From: an uncultured Nitrosomonadales bacterium
Lineage (GTDB): Bacteria; Pseudomonadota; Gammaproteobacteria; Burkholderiales; Gallionellaceae
DNA length: 64,000 nucleotides
Reading direction: 5' to 3'
Assembly (NCBI GenBank): GCA_903861075.1
Contig: CAIOSY010000037.1
Location: 1 to 64,000, forward strand
Shown: positions 40,309-50,636 of the stretch, piece by piece
How positions within the stretch are numbered: the stretch's first letter is position 1
Layout: the number at the start of each line of letters is the position of its first letter
The notes under the pieces: generated by a model
Seen by the model: only the letters and a program-made list of their open reading frames with translations
Database searches by the model: none
Told to the model about the DNA's origin: nothing
Made by a program: the position numbers and the translations under genes

Positions 40309-40391
40309 AATCAGAAACGAGGAGCGAGGACTCAGAATTTCGACTCACTCTTCATCACTTACCACTAACTAATCACGACAATATAAAAATT

Positions 40392-41957
40392 ATGGCAATG
40401 ATCAAACAAGCACTTATCAGCGTTTCGGACAAATCCGGCATTCTCGAATTTGCTCGCGGTTTAAATGACCTGGGCGTAAAAATTCTCTCTACCGGCGGAA
40501 CGGCTAAGCTGTTCGCGGATAACGGGATTCCTGTTACGGAAGTGGCTGATTATACCGGGTTCCCTGAGATGCTCGATGGTCGTGTCAAGACACTGCAACC
40601 CAAGGTTCACGCCGGTATTCTGGCGCGTCGCGATTTGCCTGAACATGTCGCTACCCTGGCAGCACACGGTATTCCGACCATTGATCTGGTGGTCGTCAAT
40701 CTGTATCCATTCGCCGCCACCATCGCAAAACCGGATTGTTCGCTGGAAGAGGCCATTGAAAATATCGACATCGGCGGCCCGACCATGGTGCGCGCGGCGG
40801 CCAAGAATCACGGTCACGTTGCCATCGTCACCGACCCTGCCGATTATGTAGACGTGCTGGCTGAAATGCAAACCAATGACGCTGCCGTGTCGGATGCGAC
40901 GCGCTTTGATCTGATGAAAAAAGCGTTTTCACATACCGCCGCTTACGATTCCGCTATCAGTAATTACCTGACCACCATCGCCAGCGATGGCACAAAAAGC
41001 GAGTTTCCGGCGCAGATTAATTTTAATTTTGCCAAGGTGCAAGACATGCGTTACGGTGAGAATCCACACCAGAATGCCGCGTTCTATCGTGAACTGAGCC
41101 CTGTTGCGGGCAGCATCGCCAACTACACACAGGTTCAGGGTAAAGAACTGTCCTACAACAATGTCGGCGACGCAGATGCGACCTGGGAGCTGGTGAAGAC
41201 CTTCGATCAGTGCGCCTGTGTGATCGTCAAACACGCCAATCCATGCGGTGTGGCGATTGCAGATACCCCGCTCAATGCCTATAAACTGGCTTATGCGACG
41301 GATACTACTTCGGCGTTTGGCGGCATCATCGCCTTTAACCGCGAGCTGGATGAACAAACGGCGAAACAGATCACCGACAACCAGTTCGTTGAATTGATCA
41401 TCGCACCTTCAGTCACCGATGCGGCGCTGGCGATCACCGCTGCGAAGCAAAACGTGCGCGTGTTGATCGTGCCGCTGTCCGATGCGCATAATCAGTACGA
41501 CTTCAAACGTGTTGGCGGCGGATTGCTGGTGCAAACACCGGATATCCTGAACGTGCAGGCGGCTCAACTCAAAGTGGTCACCAAGGCACAGCCTAGTGCC
41601 GAACAGTTGCAAGATCTGATATTTGCCTGGCGCGTCGCGAAATACGTGAAATCCAATGCGATCGTGTTCTGCAAGGGCGGTCAGACGCTGGGCGTCGGTG
41701 CGGGGCAGATGAGCCGTGTGGATTCCACCAAAATCGCTGCGATCAAGGCGCAGAACGCAGGCCTGAGTCTGGTTGATTCCGTGGTTGCGTCAGACGCCTT
41801 CTTCCCGTTCCGTGACGGCTTGGATGTGTTGGCCGCTGCTGGCGCTAAAGCTGTGATTCAACCCGGTGGTTCCATGCGTGATGCAGAAGTCATCGCGGCA
41901 GCGGATGAGCACGGCATTGCCATGGTTTACACCGGCTATCGTCATTTCAGACACTAA
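40392..41957 (+). CDS. purH: bifunctional AICAR formyltransferase/IMP cyclohydrolase
   Basis: [47 protein letters not shown]. Confidence 0.98.
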   Translation: MAMIKQALISVSDKSGILEFARGLNDLGVKILSTGGTAKLFADNGIPVTEVADYTGFPEMLDGRVKTLQPKVHAGILARRDLPEHVATLAAHGIPTIDLVVVNLYPFAATIAKPDCSLEEAIENIDIGGPTMVRAAAKNHGHVAIVTDPADYVDVLAEMQTNDAAVSDATRFDLMKKAFSHTAAYDSAISNYLTTIASDGTKSEFPAQINFNFAKVQDMRYGENPHQNAAFYRELSPVAGSIANYTQVQGKELSYNNVGDADATWELVKTFDQCACVIVKHANPCGVAIADTPLNAYKLAYATDTTSAFGGIIAFNRELDEQTAKQITDNQFVELIIAPSVTDAALAITAAKQNVRVLIVPLSDAHNQYDFKRVGGGLLVQTPDILNVQAAQLKVVTKAQPSAEQLQDLIFAWRVAKYVKSNAIVFCKGGQTLGVGAGQMSRVDSTKIAAIKAQNAGLSLVDSVVASDAFFPFRDGLDVLAAAGAKAVIQPGGSMRDAEVIAAADEHGIAMVYTGYRHFRH

Positions 41958-41962
41958 ACACG

Positions 41963-42095
41963 ATGATCGCTGATCAGACCATACGAGAGGCAGCCGTTTT
42001 GTTGGGCGAAGCTGCCAAACCGTCCAGAGTGATTCGGTTCGTATGCGCGTGGTGATGCTGAAGAGGAGTCGGATTTGGACTTTCTGGTGGTATAG
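41963..42095 (+). pseudogene. frameshifted, truncated MNT-type nucleotidyltransferase remnant
   Basis: MIADQTIREAAVLLGEAAKPSRVI in one frame from 41963, then FGSYARGDAEEESDLDFLVV* in another frame from 42033: GSYARGDA...SDLD is the MNT active-site signature. Confidence 0.8.
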
Positions 42096-42148
42096 CGGTG
42101 GATTGAGTAATTCGGTAAGATGTAACGACTTACAAAAAGGAGGCGCTG

Positions 42149-42418
42149 ATGCAAACTGTTAAACTTTCTACCAAGGGACAATTCGTTATTCCCAGTGAAA
42201 TTCGTAAAAGTCATCATTTAACGGCGGGTACGGAGTTTGCAGTTTCCTTTGTGGGTAGCGAAATTCGTTTGACTCCTTTGCCGATGTTTCCTGCTACTAC
42301 GGTAGCTGAAGTGGCCGGGTTGTTGGCAAGGGGCGAAAAGAAAATTCCCGATGAGGCAATCATACGCGCAAAAATAGCCCAATCCATAAAGGCTCGCGAT
42401 GCGGCGACACGCGAATGA
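42149..42418 (+). CDS. AbrB/MazE/SpoVT-type antitoxin
   Basis: MQTVKLSTKGQFVIPSEIRKSHHLTAGTEFAVSF; SD AAGGAGG; overlaps toxin by ATGA. Confidence 0.92.
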   Translation: MQTVKLSTKGQFVIPSEIRKSHHLTAGTEFAVSFVGSEIRLTPLPMFPATTVAEVAGLLARGEKKIPDEAIIRAKIAQSIKARDAATRE

Positions 42419-42816
42419 TCGCGCTTGATACCAATATTCTGGCGCGGTTACTGCTCAAGGATGACGTAGCCCAATTCATGCAGGTTTGTGAATTGTTTAG
42501 TCGTCCTGATGTTTACACTGCACCGCCAACAGTCATACTGGAACTGGTTTGGGTGCTTGAATCTAGCGATTATACTCGCGCCGAAGTTACGCAAAGTTTG
42601 CGGGCGTTGCTTGGATTGCCAAACTTTAAGCCTAAATCGTTTGAAGCATTATTTTATGCAATCAATTGGTATGAATCAGGTATGGATTTCGGCGATGCGC
42701 TGCATCTGGCTTTAAGTGAGGACGAACAAACGTTTGTTACGTTCGATCAAGCATTGGGAAAAAAGGCGACGAAGCATGGAATTGCGCCAAAAATTCAGGT
42801 ATTGAAACGTTCTTAA
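42415..42816 (+). CDS. PIN-domain toxin (VapC-like)
   Basis: IALDTNILARLLLKDD, DFGDALHLAL, FVTFDQALGKKA. Confidence 0.93.
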   Translation: MIALDTNILARLLLKDDVAQFMQVCELFSRPDVYTAPPTVILELVWVLESSDYTRAEVTQSLRALLGLPNFKPKSFEALFYAINWYESGMDFGDALHLALSEDEQTFVTFDQALGKKATKHGIAPKIQVLKRS

Positions 42817-42829
42817 AATAGAGACAAAC

Positions 42830-44107
42830 ATGAAAATTTTAGTAATCGGTTCCGGTGGTCGTGAACACGCGATGGCGTGGCGTTTGGCGCAGGGTGCCAA
42901 GGTGCAGAAGGTTTATGTCGCGCCCGGCAATGCCGGCACGGCTCTGGAGAAGGGCGTGGAAAACGTCAATCTTAATAGTGTCGACGAACTGCTCGAATTT
43001 GCACTGCGCGAACACATCTATCTGACCGTGGTTGGTCCTGAAGCGCCTTTATCTAAAGGCGTGGTGGATGCATTCCGCTGTGCCGGCTTGAAAATTTTCG
43101 GCCCGACTAAAGCGGCCGCGCAACTGGAGTCTTCCAAGGATTTCGCCAAGGCGTTTATGGTGCGGCACAATATTCCGACCGCTTTTTACGAGACATTCAG
43201 CGATGTGACGGCGGCTCATGCCTATATCGATAAACACGGTGCGCCGATTGTCATCAAGGCGGATGGACTGGCGGCCGGTAAGGGCGTGATCGTCGCGATG
43301 TCGTTGGAAGAGGCACATCAAGCGGTCGATATGATGCTCTCGGACAACAAGCTGGGTGATGCCGGTGCACGCGTGGTGATCGAAGAGTTCCTCGAAGGTG
43401 AGGAAGCCAGTTTTATCGTGATGGTGGACGGTAAAAACGTGTTGCCGCTGGCGACCAGTCAGGATCATAAACGCCTGATGGACGCTGATCTGGGACCTAA
43501 TACCGGCGGTATGGGTGCGTATTCTCCCGCGCCTGTGGTGACGCCCGAAGTTTACGCCCGCGCACTGCGCGAAGTGATTATGCCCACCGTACACGGGATG
43601 GAAAAAGAAGGCCACACTTACACCGGTTTTTTATATGCGGGTTTGATGATTTCTCCCAATGGTGCGATCAAGGTGTTGGAATTTAATTGCCGTATGGGCG
43701 ATCCGGAAACTCAACCTATCATGTTGCGTCTGAAGACCGATTTGCTGTCGATGATGGAGCATGCGGTGGATGGTACGCTGGATGCGATCGAAGTCGAATG
43801 GGATAGACGTACCGCGCTGGGCGTGGTGATGGCCGCGGCCAATTATCCGGACACGCCGCGAGCGGGCGATACGATCCGTGGTCTGCCGGCCAAAGGCGAA
43901 GAAGATGTGCATGTGTTTCATGCCGGCACCACGCTGGTCGATGGCAATGTAGTCACCAGCGGCGGTCGTGTGCTTTGCGTGACGGCCTTGGGCGACAGTG
44001 TGCGTATGGCGCAACGTCGTGCCTATCAGATTGCTGATGGCATTTCTTTCGACGGCTGCCAGATGCGTCGCGATATCGGTTTCCGGGCAATCAAGACCGC
44101 TAAGTGA
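42830..44107 (+). CDS. purD: phosphoribosylamine-glycine ligase
   Basis: MKILVIGSGGREHAMAWRLAQ, LGPNTGGMGAYSPAP, EFNCRMGDPETQPI. Confidence 0.98.
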   Translation: MKILVIGSGGREHAMAWRLAQGAKVQKVYVAPGNAGTALEKGVENVNLNSVDELLEFALREHIYLTVVGPEAPLSKGVVDAFRCAGLKIFGPTKAAAQLESSKDFAKAFMVRHNIPTAFYETFSDVTAAHAYIDKHGAPIVIKADGLAAGKGVIVAMSLEEAHQAVDMMLSDNKLGDAGARVVIEEFLEGEEASFIVMVDGKNVLPLATSQDHKRLMDADLGPNTGGMGAYSPAPVVTPEVYARALREVIMPTVHGMEKEGHTYTGFLYAGLMISPNGAIKVLEFNCRMGDPETQPIMLRLKTDLLSMMEHAVDGTLDAIEVEWDRRTALGVVMAAANYPDTPRAGDTIRGLPAKGEEDVHVFHAGTTLVDGNVVTSGGRVLCVTALGDSVRMAQRRAYQIADGISFDGCQMRRDIGFRAIKTAK

Positions 44108-44661
44108 TACGGATTATTGCATCGTATCACCGTATCGCTGCGCATCTTAGGCGTGGTGGTTTGATCGCGTATCCGACAGAATCCTGTTACGGGCTGGGCT
44201 GCGATCCGGATAACCGTTCCGCCGTGCTGAAGTTGCTGAAACTCAAGCAGCGGCCTCAGCGTAAAGGTTTGATTATTATTGCTTATTCGTATAATCAAAT
44301 CGAGCGTTATGTTAAAGCACTGACGTTAGAACAGCAGCAGAAATTGGCTGATGATGGCGCAAAAGCGATTACTTATTTGCTGCCGGTGAAGAAATTTTCA
44401 CCGCGCTGGTTGCGTGGAGAACATGATACCCTGGCGGTCAGATTAACGGCTCACCCCGTCGCACGACAACTTTGCCTTGGCGTGGACAGTGCGCTGGTTT
44501 CCACGAGTGCCAACCGGAGCGGCATGCGGCCGGCTAAAACCTATGCCGAATGTCAGCGCCTGTTCGGTCATGCTGTTTGGGTGCTGCCAGGCTGTGTGGG
44601 CAAGCGAAAAATTCCTTCCAGAATACTTGCATGGACAGACGGTAAAATTGTACGCAACTAA
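44104..44661 (+). CDS. Sua5/YciO/YrdC/TsaC-family tRNA threonylcarbamoyladenosine protein
   Basis: GGLIAYPTESCYGLGCDPDN, DSALVSTSANRSG. Confidence 0.92.
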   Translation: MIRIIASYHRIAAHLRRGGLIAYPTESCYGLGCDPDNRSAVLKLLKLKQRPQRKGLIIIAYSYNQIERYVKALTLEQQQKLADDGAKAITYLLPVKKFSPRWLRGEHDTLAVRLTAHPVARQLCLGVDSALVSTSANRSGMRPAKTYAECQRLFGHAVWVLPGCVGKRKIPSRILAWTDGKIVRN

Positions 44662-44681
44662 CTTATTGAAATGGAAATGAC

Positions 44682-45623
44682 ATGAGCGTAAACAGCGCAG
44701 CTGTAAAAGAATATCTGCTGGAGTTGCAAGACTTGATTGTCACGCGTCTTGAGCAGGTGGATGGCAAAAAATTTATCCGTGATGCATGGCAGCGTGAAGC
44801 CGGTGGTGTGGGAATCGGCGCGGGTGGTGGTATCAGTTGCATACTCGAAGAAGGCAATGTGATCGAGCGCGGGGGAGTTGCCTTCTCGCACGTTCAGGGA
44901 GACAAGATGCCCGCCTCTGCAACAGCACATCGTCCTGAATTGGCTGGATGCAGTTGGGAGGCGATGGGGGTTTCACTGGTAATGCATCCGCGCAACCCTT
45001 ACGCGCCAACTACCCATGCGAATGTACGTATGTTTATAGCACATAAGGCCAATGGTGAGGATGTGTTTTGGTTCGGCGGTGGCATGGATCTCACGCCATA
45101 CTATGGCTTTGAGGAAGATGCGGTACATTTCCATCAAATTTGTAAAAATTCACTCACGCCGTTTGGCGATGAGCTGCATGCAAAATATAAGAAATGGTGC
45201 GATGAATACTTCTTTTTAAAACATCGTAACGAACCGCGCGGTATAGGCGGCATCTTCTTTGACGATCTTTCTGTGCCAGACTTTGATACGGCCTTTGCCA
45301 TTCAGCAAAGCGTGGGTGATCACTTCCTGTCTGCCTATGTGCCGCTGCTTGAAAAGCGGATGAATACGCCTTACGGTGAACGTGAACGTGATTTCCAGCT
45401 ATATCGCCGTGGACGCTATGTCGAATTTAATTTGGTTGTGGATCGAGGCACTATTTTCGGCTTGCAGTCCAATGGTCGAACCGAATCCATCTTGCTGTCC
45501 ATGCCACCGCTGGTAAAATGGCGATATGACTGGCATCCGGAACCCGGGACGCAGGAAGCCCAATTGTACGATATCTACTTGCAGCCTAAAGACTGGGTGT
45601 CGTTGGCTGGGGGCGAAATATAA
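44682..45623 (+). CDS. hemF: oxygen-dependent coproporphyrinogen III oxidase
   Basis: [57 protein letters not shown]. Confidence 0.98.
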   Translation: MSVNSAAVKEYLLELQDLIVTRLEQVDGKKFIRDAWQREAGGVGIGAGGGISCILEEGNVIERGGVAFSHVQGDKMPASATAHRPELAGCSWEAMGVSLVMHPRNPYAPTTHANVRMFIAHKANGEDVFWFGGGMDLTPYYGFEEDAVHFHQICKNSLTPFGDELHAKYKKWCDEYFFLKHRNEPRGIGGIFFDDLSVPDFDTAFAIQQSVGDHFLSAYVPLLEKRMNTPYGERERDFQLYRRGRYVEFNLVVDRGTIFGLQSNGRTESILLSMPPLVKWRYDWHPEPGTQEAQLYDIYLQPKDWVSLAGGEI

Positions 45624-45630
45624 AACACAA

Positions 45631-46545
45631 TTAGTGCTTTTTTAACAGCGGTTCAAAGCCGAGTTTGTTTTTAACTCGGCTGGCATCGCGCTGGGATAGG
45701 CGCTGATTTTCGTAAGGGCCAATTTGTACGCGTACCCAGTCAGTATCTGGAAAAATTCCGAAAGATTTTTCGATTTTCCCCAGTTTTTTTTGTGTCTCTG
45801 TGCTGAATTGTTCAGCTTGTGCTGCTGACTTGAATGCGCCAAGTTGAAGGTAGTATTTATCCGTTGCCGTCACTGTTTTTTTGGATGCTGTGTCAGGAAT
45901 CTGTGCGGCAATGAGTAATTCTTGCGCCGTCATTTGTGTACTCAAGTCCTTTAGTAAAGCAGGGGCTATTTCGTGTCCTTGTGCGACGGCCAGTTTGGCA
46001 TAACGGTAGGCGACCGGCAGGTTTTTAGTAACGCCCTGTCCGTTGGCATACATTACGCCCAGATTAAATTGTGCCTGTGCTTCACCTTGATTGGCTGCAA
46101 GGCGCAACCATTTAGCAGCAACAGCTTCGTCTTTCGTCACGCCCGCCCCGTCGGCATAGGCAACCCCTAGATTCAGTTGTGCTATAGGTAGTCCTTGATT
46201 TGCTGCCTCTTGATACCAGTGCGCGGCAAGCGTGTCATCTTTTGTTATGCCCTGTCCTGTGGCATACATTACGCCTAGATTAAATTGCGCCTGCGCATTC
46301 CCTTGCTTAGCGGAAAGGGTAAACCATTTCACCGCTTCGATTTCATTACGTGTTATCAGTTTGCCCGTGATAAATATTTTACCCAGATCGAGTTGTGCGC
46401 TGGCATTGCCCTGATTTGCCTGAATATATAGTTCACGCAATGAACTGGGAATGTCGTGTGTGGCAGATAAATCTTGTTCAAAATCTGCATAGGTAACGGC
46501 ACTGAGCGACAGTAATAAAAAAAATGAGAGTAGTCTGTTGATCAT
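45631..46545 (-). CDS. Sel1-repeat protein with C-terminal SPOR domain
   Basis: Several Sel1 units (QGNAQAQFNLGVMYATGQGITKDDTLAAHWYQEAA) then SPOR-like YYLQLGAFKSAAQAEQF...VRVQIGPYENQRLSQRDASRVKNKLGFEPLL. Confidence 0.88.
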   Translation of the reverse strand: MINRLLSFFLLLSLSAVTYADFEQDLSATHDIPSSLRELYIQANQGNASAQLDLGKIFITGKLITRNEIEAVKWFTLSAKQGNAQAQFNLGVMYATGQGITKDDTLAAHWYQEAANQGLPIAQLNLGVAYADGAGVTKDEAVAAKWLRLAANQGEAQAQFNLGVMYANGQGVTKNLPVAYRYAKLAVAQGHEIAPALLKDLSTQMTAQELLIAAQIPDTASKKTVTATDKYYLQLGAFKSAAQAEQFSTETQKKLGKIEKSFGIFPDTDWVRVQIGPYENQRLSQRDASRVKNKLGFEPLLKKH

Positions 46546-46606
46546 GATTACGGTGCCGGGTTGATTTGTATTATAGCAATAAAAGTGATTTATCCCGTCT
46601 TAACGA

Positions 46607-47311
46607 TTAGTCATTAAGCTCGATGAGATAGCCGACGGGTCTGAATTCCGAGGTGTTGAGTTGTAGTTTTATATCGACTTCGTGGTTAGGTAAGAAGCCC
46701 CGCTGCACACTATCATCAGCGGGTAAATACTCGACAGGTAGAAACAAGCGCCTCGCTATCACCTTGCCTTGTTCATTCTTGAGCGTCAGTGCGATAGTGG
46801 GAAAGGCTAGGTTGTAAGTGGCTCGGTTATGCAGTAGGGCGTTAAATATAACCTGATTATCTTGTGTAGGGTGAGCGATCAGGCTGGAAGACTCGATGTC
46901 TATTAACGTCGCGTTTTGCGGCAAGGGGACGCTGCATGCTATGAAGTGACAAGCATTGACTAATGCGGGTTTGAGTGCGGGTAGCCGGGTTGCAATATTG
47001 ACGCGGAAAAAATAGCTAAATTGTATAATTAAAACAATAAGGAAGATCAGTATTCCTATTATCCAGAGCCATATTCTGTGTTTTACGACCGTTGCCGTTG
47101 TGTTATCTTCGAATACCATAACGCGTTCAGCCAACGTTTTTGGTGTGACTTGGTGGCTTTTAGTGTGTATGACTTCAGGGGTAAAGTGGGGGCGGGCATC
47201 AAACGATGACATACACTGACCGCAACGCACCTGGCCATGATGCGAAATTAGTTGCGCCTCAGTAATCCTAAAGCGTGTTTCGCAGTGTGGGCAGCGCGTT
47301 GTGCCATTCAT
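46607..47311 (-). CDS. zinc-ribbon/DUF3426 protein
   Basis: TRCPHCETRFRITEAQLISHHGQVRCGQCMSSFDA. Confidence 0.92.
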   Translation of the reverse strand: MNGTTRCPHCETRFRITEAQLISHHGQVRCGQCMSSFDARPHFTPEVIHTKSHQVTPKTLAERVMVFEDNTTATVVKHRIWLWIIGILIFLIVLIIQFSYFFRVNIATRLPALKPALVNACHFIACSVPLPQNATLIDIESSSLIAHPTQDNQVIFNALLHNRATYNLAFPTIALTLKNEQGKVIARRLFLPVEYLPADDSVQRGFLPNHEVDIKLQLNTSEFRPVGYLIELND

Positions 47312-47323
47312 CGTCTTATCAGT

Positions 47324-48220
47324 CTAGCGTTTTCGTCCAGACAGGCATGACCAGCCATCCTCAAAAATGGGCGGATTCAAATCAAACCATGCACTGTAAA
47401 TATTCATTACATCCTGTGCTTGAGTTTCGAGTATCCCGGATAATACAATCTGTCCGCCTGTTTTGGTTGCATCTGCCAGCAAAGGTGCTAAAAGGCGCAA
47501 CGGATTGGTCAGGATGTTGGCGACCACTACATCATAGTGACCTTTTGGTGCATCGTTGGGTAAATAGAACTGTACATTGATGACATTATTAGCGATGGCA
47601 TTATCGCGGCTTGCCGTGACGGCCTGCGCGTCGATATCCACACCAACCGCATTTGCTGCGCCTAGTTTTAGTGCTGCAATGGCTAAAATGCCTGAGCCAC
47701 AACCATAGTCCAGCACAGACTCACTTCCACATAAATTATTATCTAACCAGCGTAAGCACAAGCGTGTCGTTGGATGGCTTCCCGTACCAAACGCGAGACC
47801 AGGATCTAGAACGATATTGATTGCCTGCTTATTAACGGGTGTGTGCCAGGTGGGTACAATCCATAGCCGGTTCGAAATGGGAATAGGTTCGAACTGGGAC
47901 TGGGTGAGACGAACCCAATCATTGTCGGCTAAGCTTTCGATACGATGTTCAGGTAGTGTCAATAAGCCGATATCGTTCGCTGCCCGAGCTAGTATTTGGT
48001 TTACGTCGATGTGAGCATCAAATAAGGCGCTGACACGATTGTGTTGCCAAACGCCGGGTGGAGGTTCTCCAGGCTCGCCAAAAATAGCCTGTTCATCCGG
48101 CGTGTCAGCATCGGCATCAAGCAAGTCTACGGATAGTGCGCCGTGTTCTAAAAGCGCATCGCTTAGCGCTTCTGCATTTTTTGCATCGGTTTCAACGATG
48201 AGCGTTAACCAGGCCATCAT
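47324..48220 (-). CDS. prmA: ribosomal protein L11 methyltransferase
   Basis: [43 protein letters not shown]. Confidence 0.97.
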   Translation of the reverse strand: MMAWLTLIVETDAKNAEALSDALLEHGALSVDLLDADADTPDEQAIFGEPGEPPPGVWQHNRVSALFDAHIDVNQILARAANDIGLLTLPEHRIESLADNDWVRLTQSQFEPIPISNRLWIVPTWHTPVNKQAINIVLDPGLAFGTGSHPTTRLCLRWLDNNLCGSESVLDYGCGSGILAIAALKLGAANAVGVDIDAQAVTASRDNAIANNVINVQFYLPNDAPKGHYDVVVANILTNPLRLLAPLLADATKTGGQIVLSGILETQAQDVMNIYSAWFDLNPPIFEDGWSCLSGRKR

Positions 48221-49572
48221 TTATCCTTGTTGTGTTTTGCCAGGCGCTCTTCGAGGTAATGTATGCTGGTTCCCCCTCCGATAAAAGCCGAATCCAGTAG
48301 CAAGTCGCGATGCAGTGCGATATTGGTTTCGATACCTTCGACCGCCATTTCAGATAAGGCCGTACGCATACGAGCCATTGCCTGTTCGCGAGTGTCACCG
48401 TAGGCGATTACCTTTCCTATCATCGAGTCGTAATGCTGGGGAACGTAGTAGTTGTTATAAGCGTGGGAATCGACTCGAATACCCGGGCCGCCAGGCGCAT
48501 GCCATGAAGTGATACGCCCGGGTGAGGGGGTAAATTTATAAGGGTGTTCCGCATTGATGCGACATTCGATAGCATGGCCTCTGAACTGCACATCGCGTTG
48601 GCGAAAAGCCAATTTTTCACCTGCTGCGATAAGAATTTGCTGGCGAACAATGTCAATGCCAGTGATCATTTCAGTCACTGGATGTTCAACCTGCACACGG
48701 GTATTCATTTCGATGAAGAAAAATTCCCCGTTTTCATAAAGAAATTCGAACGTGCCGGCACCGCGATAGCCGATTTTACGACAGGCTTCTGCACAGCGTT
48801 CGCCGATCTTGTTGCGTAAACGCGGATTGAGCAGTGGAGCAGGGGCTTCTTCCATGACCTTTTGATTGCGTCTTTGCATCGAACAGTCACGCTCGCCCAG
48901 ATATACCGCATTGCCATGTTGATCGGCTAGAATTTGAAATTCAATGTGACGTGGATTCTCTAAATACTTTTCCATGTACACGGTGGGATTGTTGAAGGCG
49001 GCTTGAGCTTCAGATTTTGTCATGGTGACAGCGCCCAGCAAAGCGGCTTCAGTATGGACGACGCGCATGCCCCGCCCGCCCCCGCCCCCGGAGGCTTTGA
49101 TAATGACTGGGTAGCCTATACTGCGTGCAATTTTGATGATCTCGGCAGGATCGTCGGGCAAAGCACCTTCTACGCCGGGGACGCAGGGTACTCCCGCTTT
49201 GCGCATGGCAATTTTTGCGGAAACCTTGTCACCCATTAAACGTATGGTTTCAGCGCGTGGGCCTATGAACACAAAGCCGCATTTTTCCACTCGTTCGGAG
49301 AAGTCGGCGTTTTCAGACAGGAAACCATAGCCAGGGTGAATTGCCTGAGCATCAGTGACTTCGGCTGCGCTGATAATGGCGGGAATGTTAAGGTAGCTCA
49401 GATTGGAGGGGGCAGGGCCGATACAGACCGACTCATCTGCAAGCTTTACGTACTTGGCGTCGGCGTCGGCTTCAGAATGTACGACTACCGTTTTAATTCC
49501 CATTTCGCGACAGGCACGCTGGATGCGCAATGCTATTTCACCGCGATTGGCGATCAGAATTTTTTCAAACAT
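48217..49572 (-). CDS. accC: acetyl-CoA carboxylase biotin carboxylase subunit
   Basis: [55 protein letters not shown]. Confidence 0.98.
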   Translation of the reverse strand: MFEKILIANRGEIALRIQRACREMGIKTVVVHSEADADAKYVKLADESVCIGPAPSNLSYLNIPAIISAAEVTDAQAIHPGYGFLSENADFSERVEKCGFVFIGPRAETIRLMGDKVSAKIAMRKAGVPCVPGVEGALPDDPAEIIKIARSIGYPVIIKASGGGGGRGMRVVHTEAALLGAVTMTKSEAQAAFNNPTVYMEKYLENPRHIEFQILADQHGNAVYLGERDCSMQRRNQKVMEEAPAPLLNPRLRNKIGERCAEACRKIGYRGAGTFEFLYENGEFFFIEMNTRVQVEHPVTEMITGIDIVRQQILIAAGEKLAFRQRDVQFRGHAIECRINAEHPYKFTPSPGRITSWHAPGGPGIRVDSHAYNNYYVPQHYDSMIGKVIAYGDTREQAMARMRTALSEMAVEGIETNIALHRDLLLDSAFIGGGTSIHYLEERLAKHNKDK

Positions 49573-49599
49573 GGTGATGCCTCCGAACTTTATTGCAGT

Positions 49600-49641
49600 G
49601 CGGCGATGCGTCGCCGCTTTTTAAATCGCAGACGTGTCTGC
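49600..49641. repeat. two strong adjacent hairpins in accB-accC spacer
   Basis: GCGGCGA-tgcg-TCGCCGC (49600-49617) and CGCAGAC-gt-GTCTGCG (49627-49642). Confidence 0.6.
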
Positions 49642-49657
49642 GCACGCTCAAACAGGA

Positions 49658-50119
49658 TTAGCCAATTACAAACAATGGCTGGCCGAATTCGACAGGTTGG
49701 CCGTTTTCTACCAAAATTGCTTTGATTACGCCATTGTGATCCGCATCAATTTCATTGAGGAGTTTCATTGCTTCAATGATGCACAAAGTATCTCCCGAGT
49801 TTACATTCTGACCAATATCAACGAATTGTTTTGAGCCGGGGGAAGGGGAACGATAGAACGTACCGACCATAGGCGATTTTACAATGTGCCCTTCTTCAGC
49901 AGCAACAGGCTCGGGTGCAGCAGGGCTTGCTATTGGTGCAACAGCAGCGCTGGCGGCTGGTTGCATGTAGTGTTGTTGTGGTGCGGGTGAAAACAGTTGT
50001 TGTCCCGCTGCAATGGTGCGTGTAATACGTACGCGTTCTTCACCCTCGCTGATTTCGAGTTCGGCAATCCCCGATGCTTCGACTAGTTCAATCAGTGTTT
50101 TCAGTTTACGTAAATCCAT
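49658..50119 (-). CDS. accB: biotin carboxyl carrier protein
   Basis: [38 protein letters not shown]. Confidence 0.97.
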   Translation of the reverse strand: MDLRKLKTLIELVEASGIAELEISEGEERVRITRTIAAGQQLFSPAPQQHYMQPAASAAVAPIASPAAPEPVAAEEGHIVKSPMVGTFYRSPSPGSKQFVDIGQNVNSGDTLCIIEAMKLLNEIDADHNGVIKAILVENGQPVEFGQPLFVIG

Positions 50120-50133
50120 AATGACCCCCTTGC

Positions 50134-50571
50134 TTAGTTTTTATAGTTCAGTGCATAGTGCACCGCGAATTCATATCCGGCTGGACCCAGGCCACAGATG
50201 ACGCCAATGGCCAAGTCCGAAAAGTATGATTTGTGGCGAAATGCTTCACGTGCATGTACGTTGGAAAGATGTATCTCGATAAATGGTATTGCAACAGCAG
50301 CCAGTGCATCGCGCAAAGCGACACTAGTATGGGTGAATGCAGCGGGATTGATGACGATAAATTCGGTGCCATCAATGCGCGCTTGATGAATACGATCAAT
50401 TAAAGCGGACTCGGCATTGCTTTGGTAACAGGACAGCGTTGCAGCGTTTTTGCCAGCTAATGCAATCAGGCCCGCATTGATTTCTGCTAACGTAGTGGTT
50501 CCATAAACCCCGGGTTCTCGACATCCAAGTAGGTTTAGGTTAGGTCCGTGTAGTACAAGAATAGCTTTCAT
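50134..50571 (-). CDS. aroQ: type II 3-dehydroquinate dehydratase
   Basis: [51 protein letters not shown]. Confidence 0.97.
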   Translation of the reverse strand: MKAILVLHGPNLNLLGCREPGVYGTTTLAEINAGLIALAGKNAATLSCYQSNAESALIDRIHQARIDGTEFIVINPAAFTHTSVALRDALAAVAIPFIEIHLSNVHAREAFRHKSYFSDLAIGVICGLGPAGYEFAVHYALNYKN

Positions 50572-50636
50572 ATGCGCATTTTGCCGTAAATTCAGGATAA
50601 TTGTCTATGTTTTTTACAAAGATGCCCATCTATTTG

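Noticed and set aside
43049-43615. 188-aa minus ORF antisense to purD (and 43631-44014)
   Set aside because: His/Arg-rich shadow ORFs of GC-biased purD codons
49003-49725. + strand ORFs across accC/accB
   Set aside because: Antisense to highly conserved accC and accB
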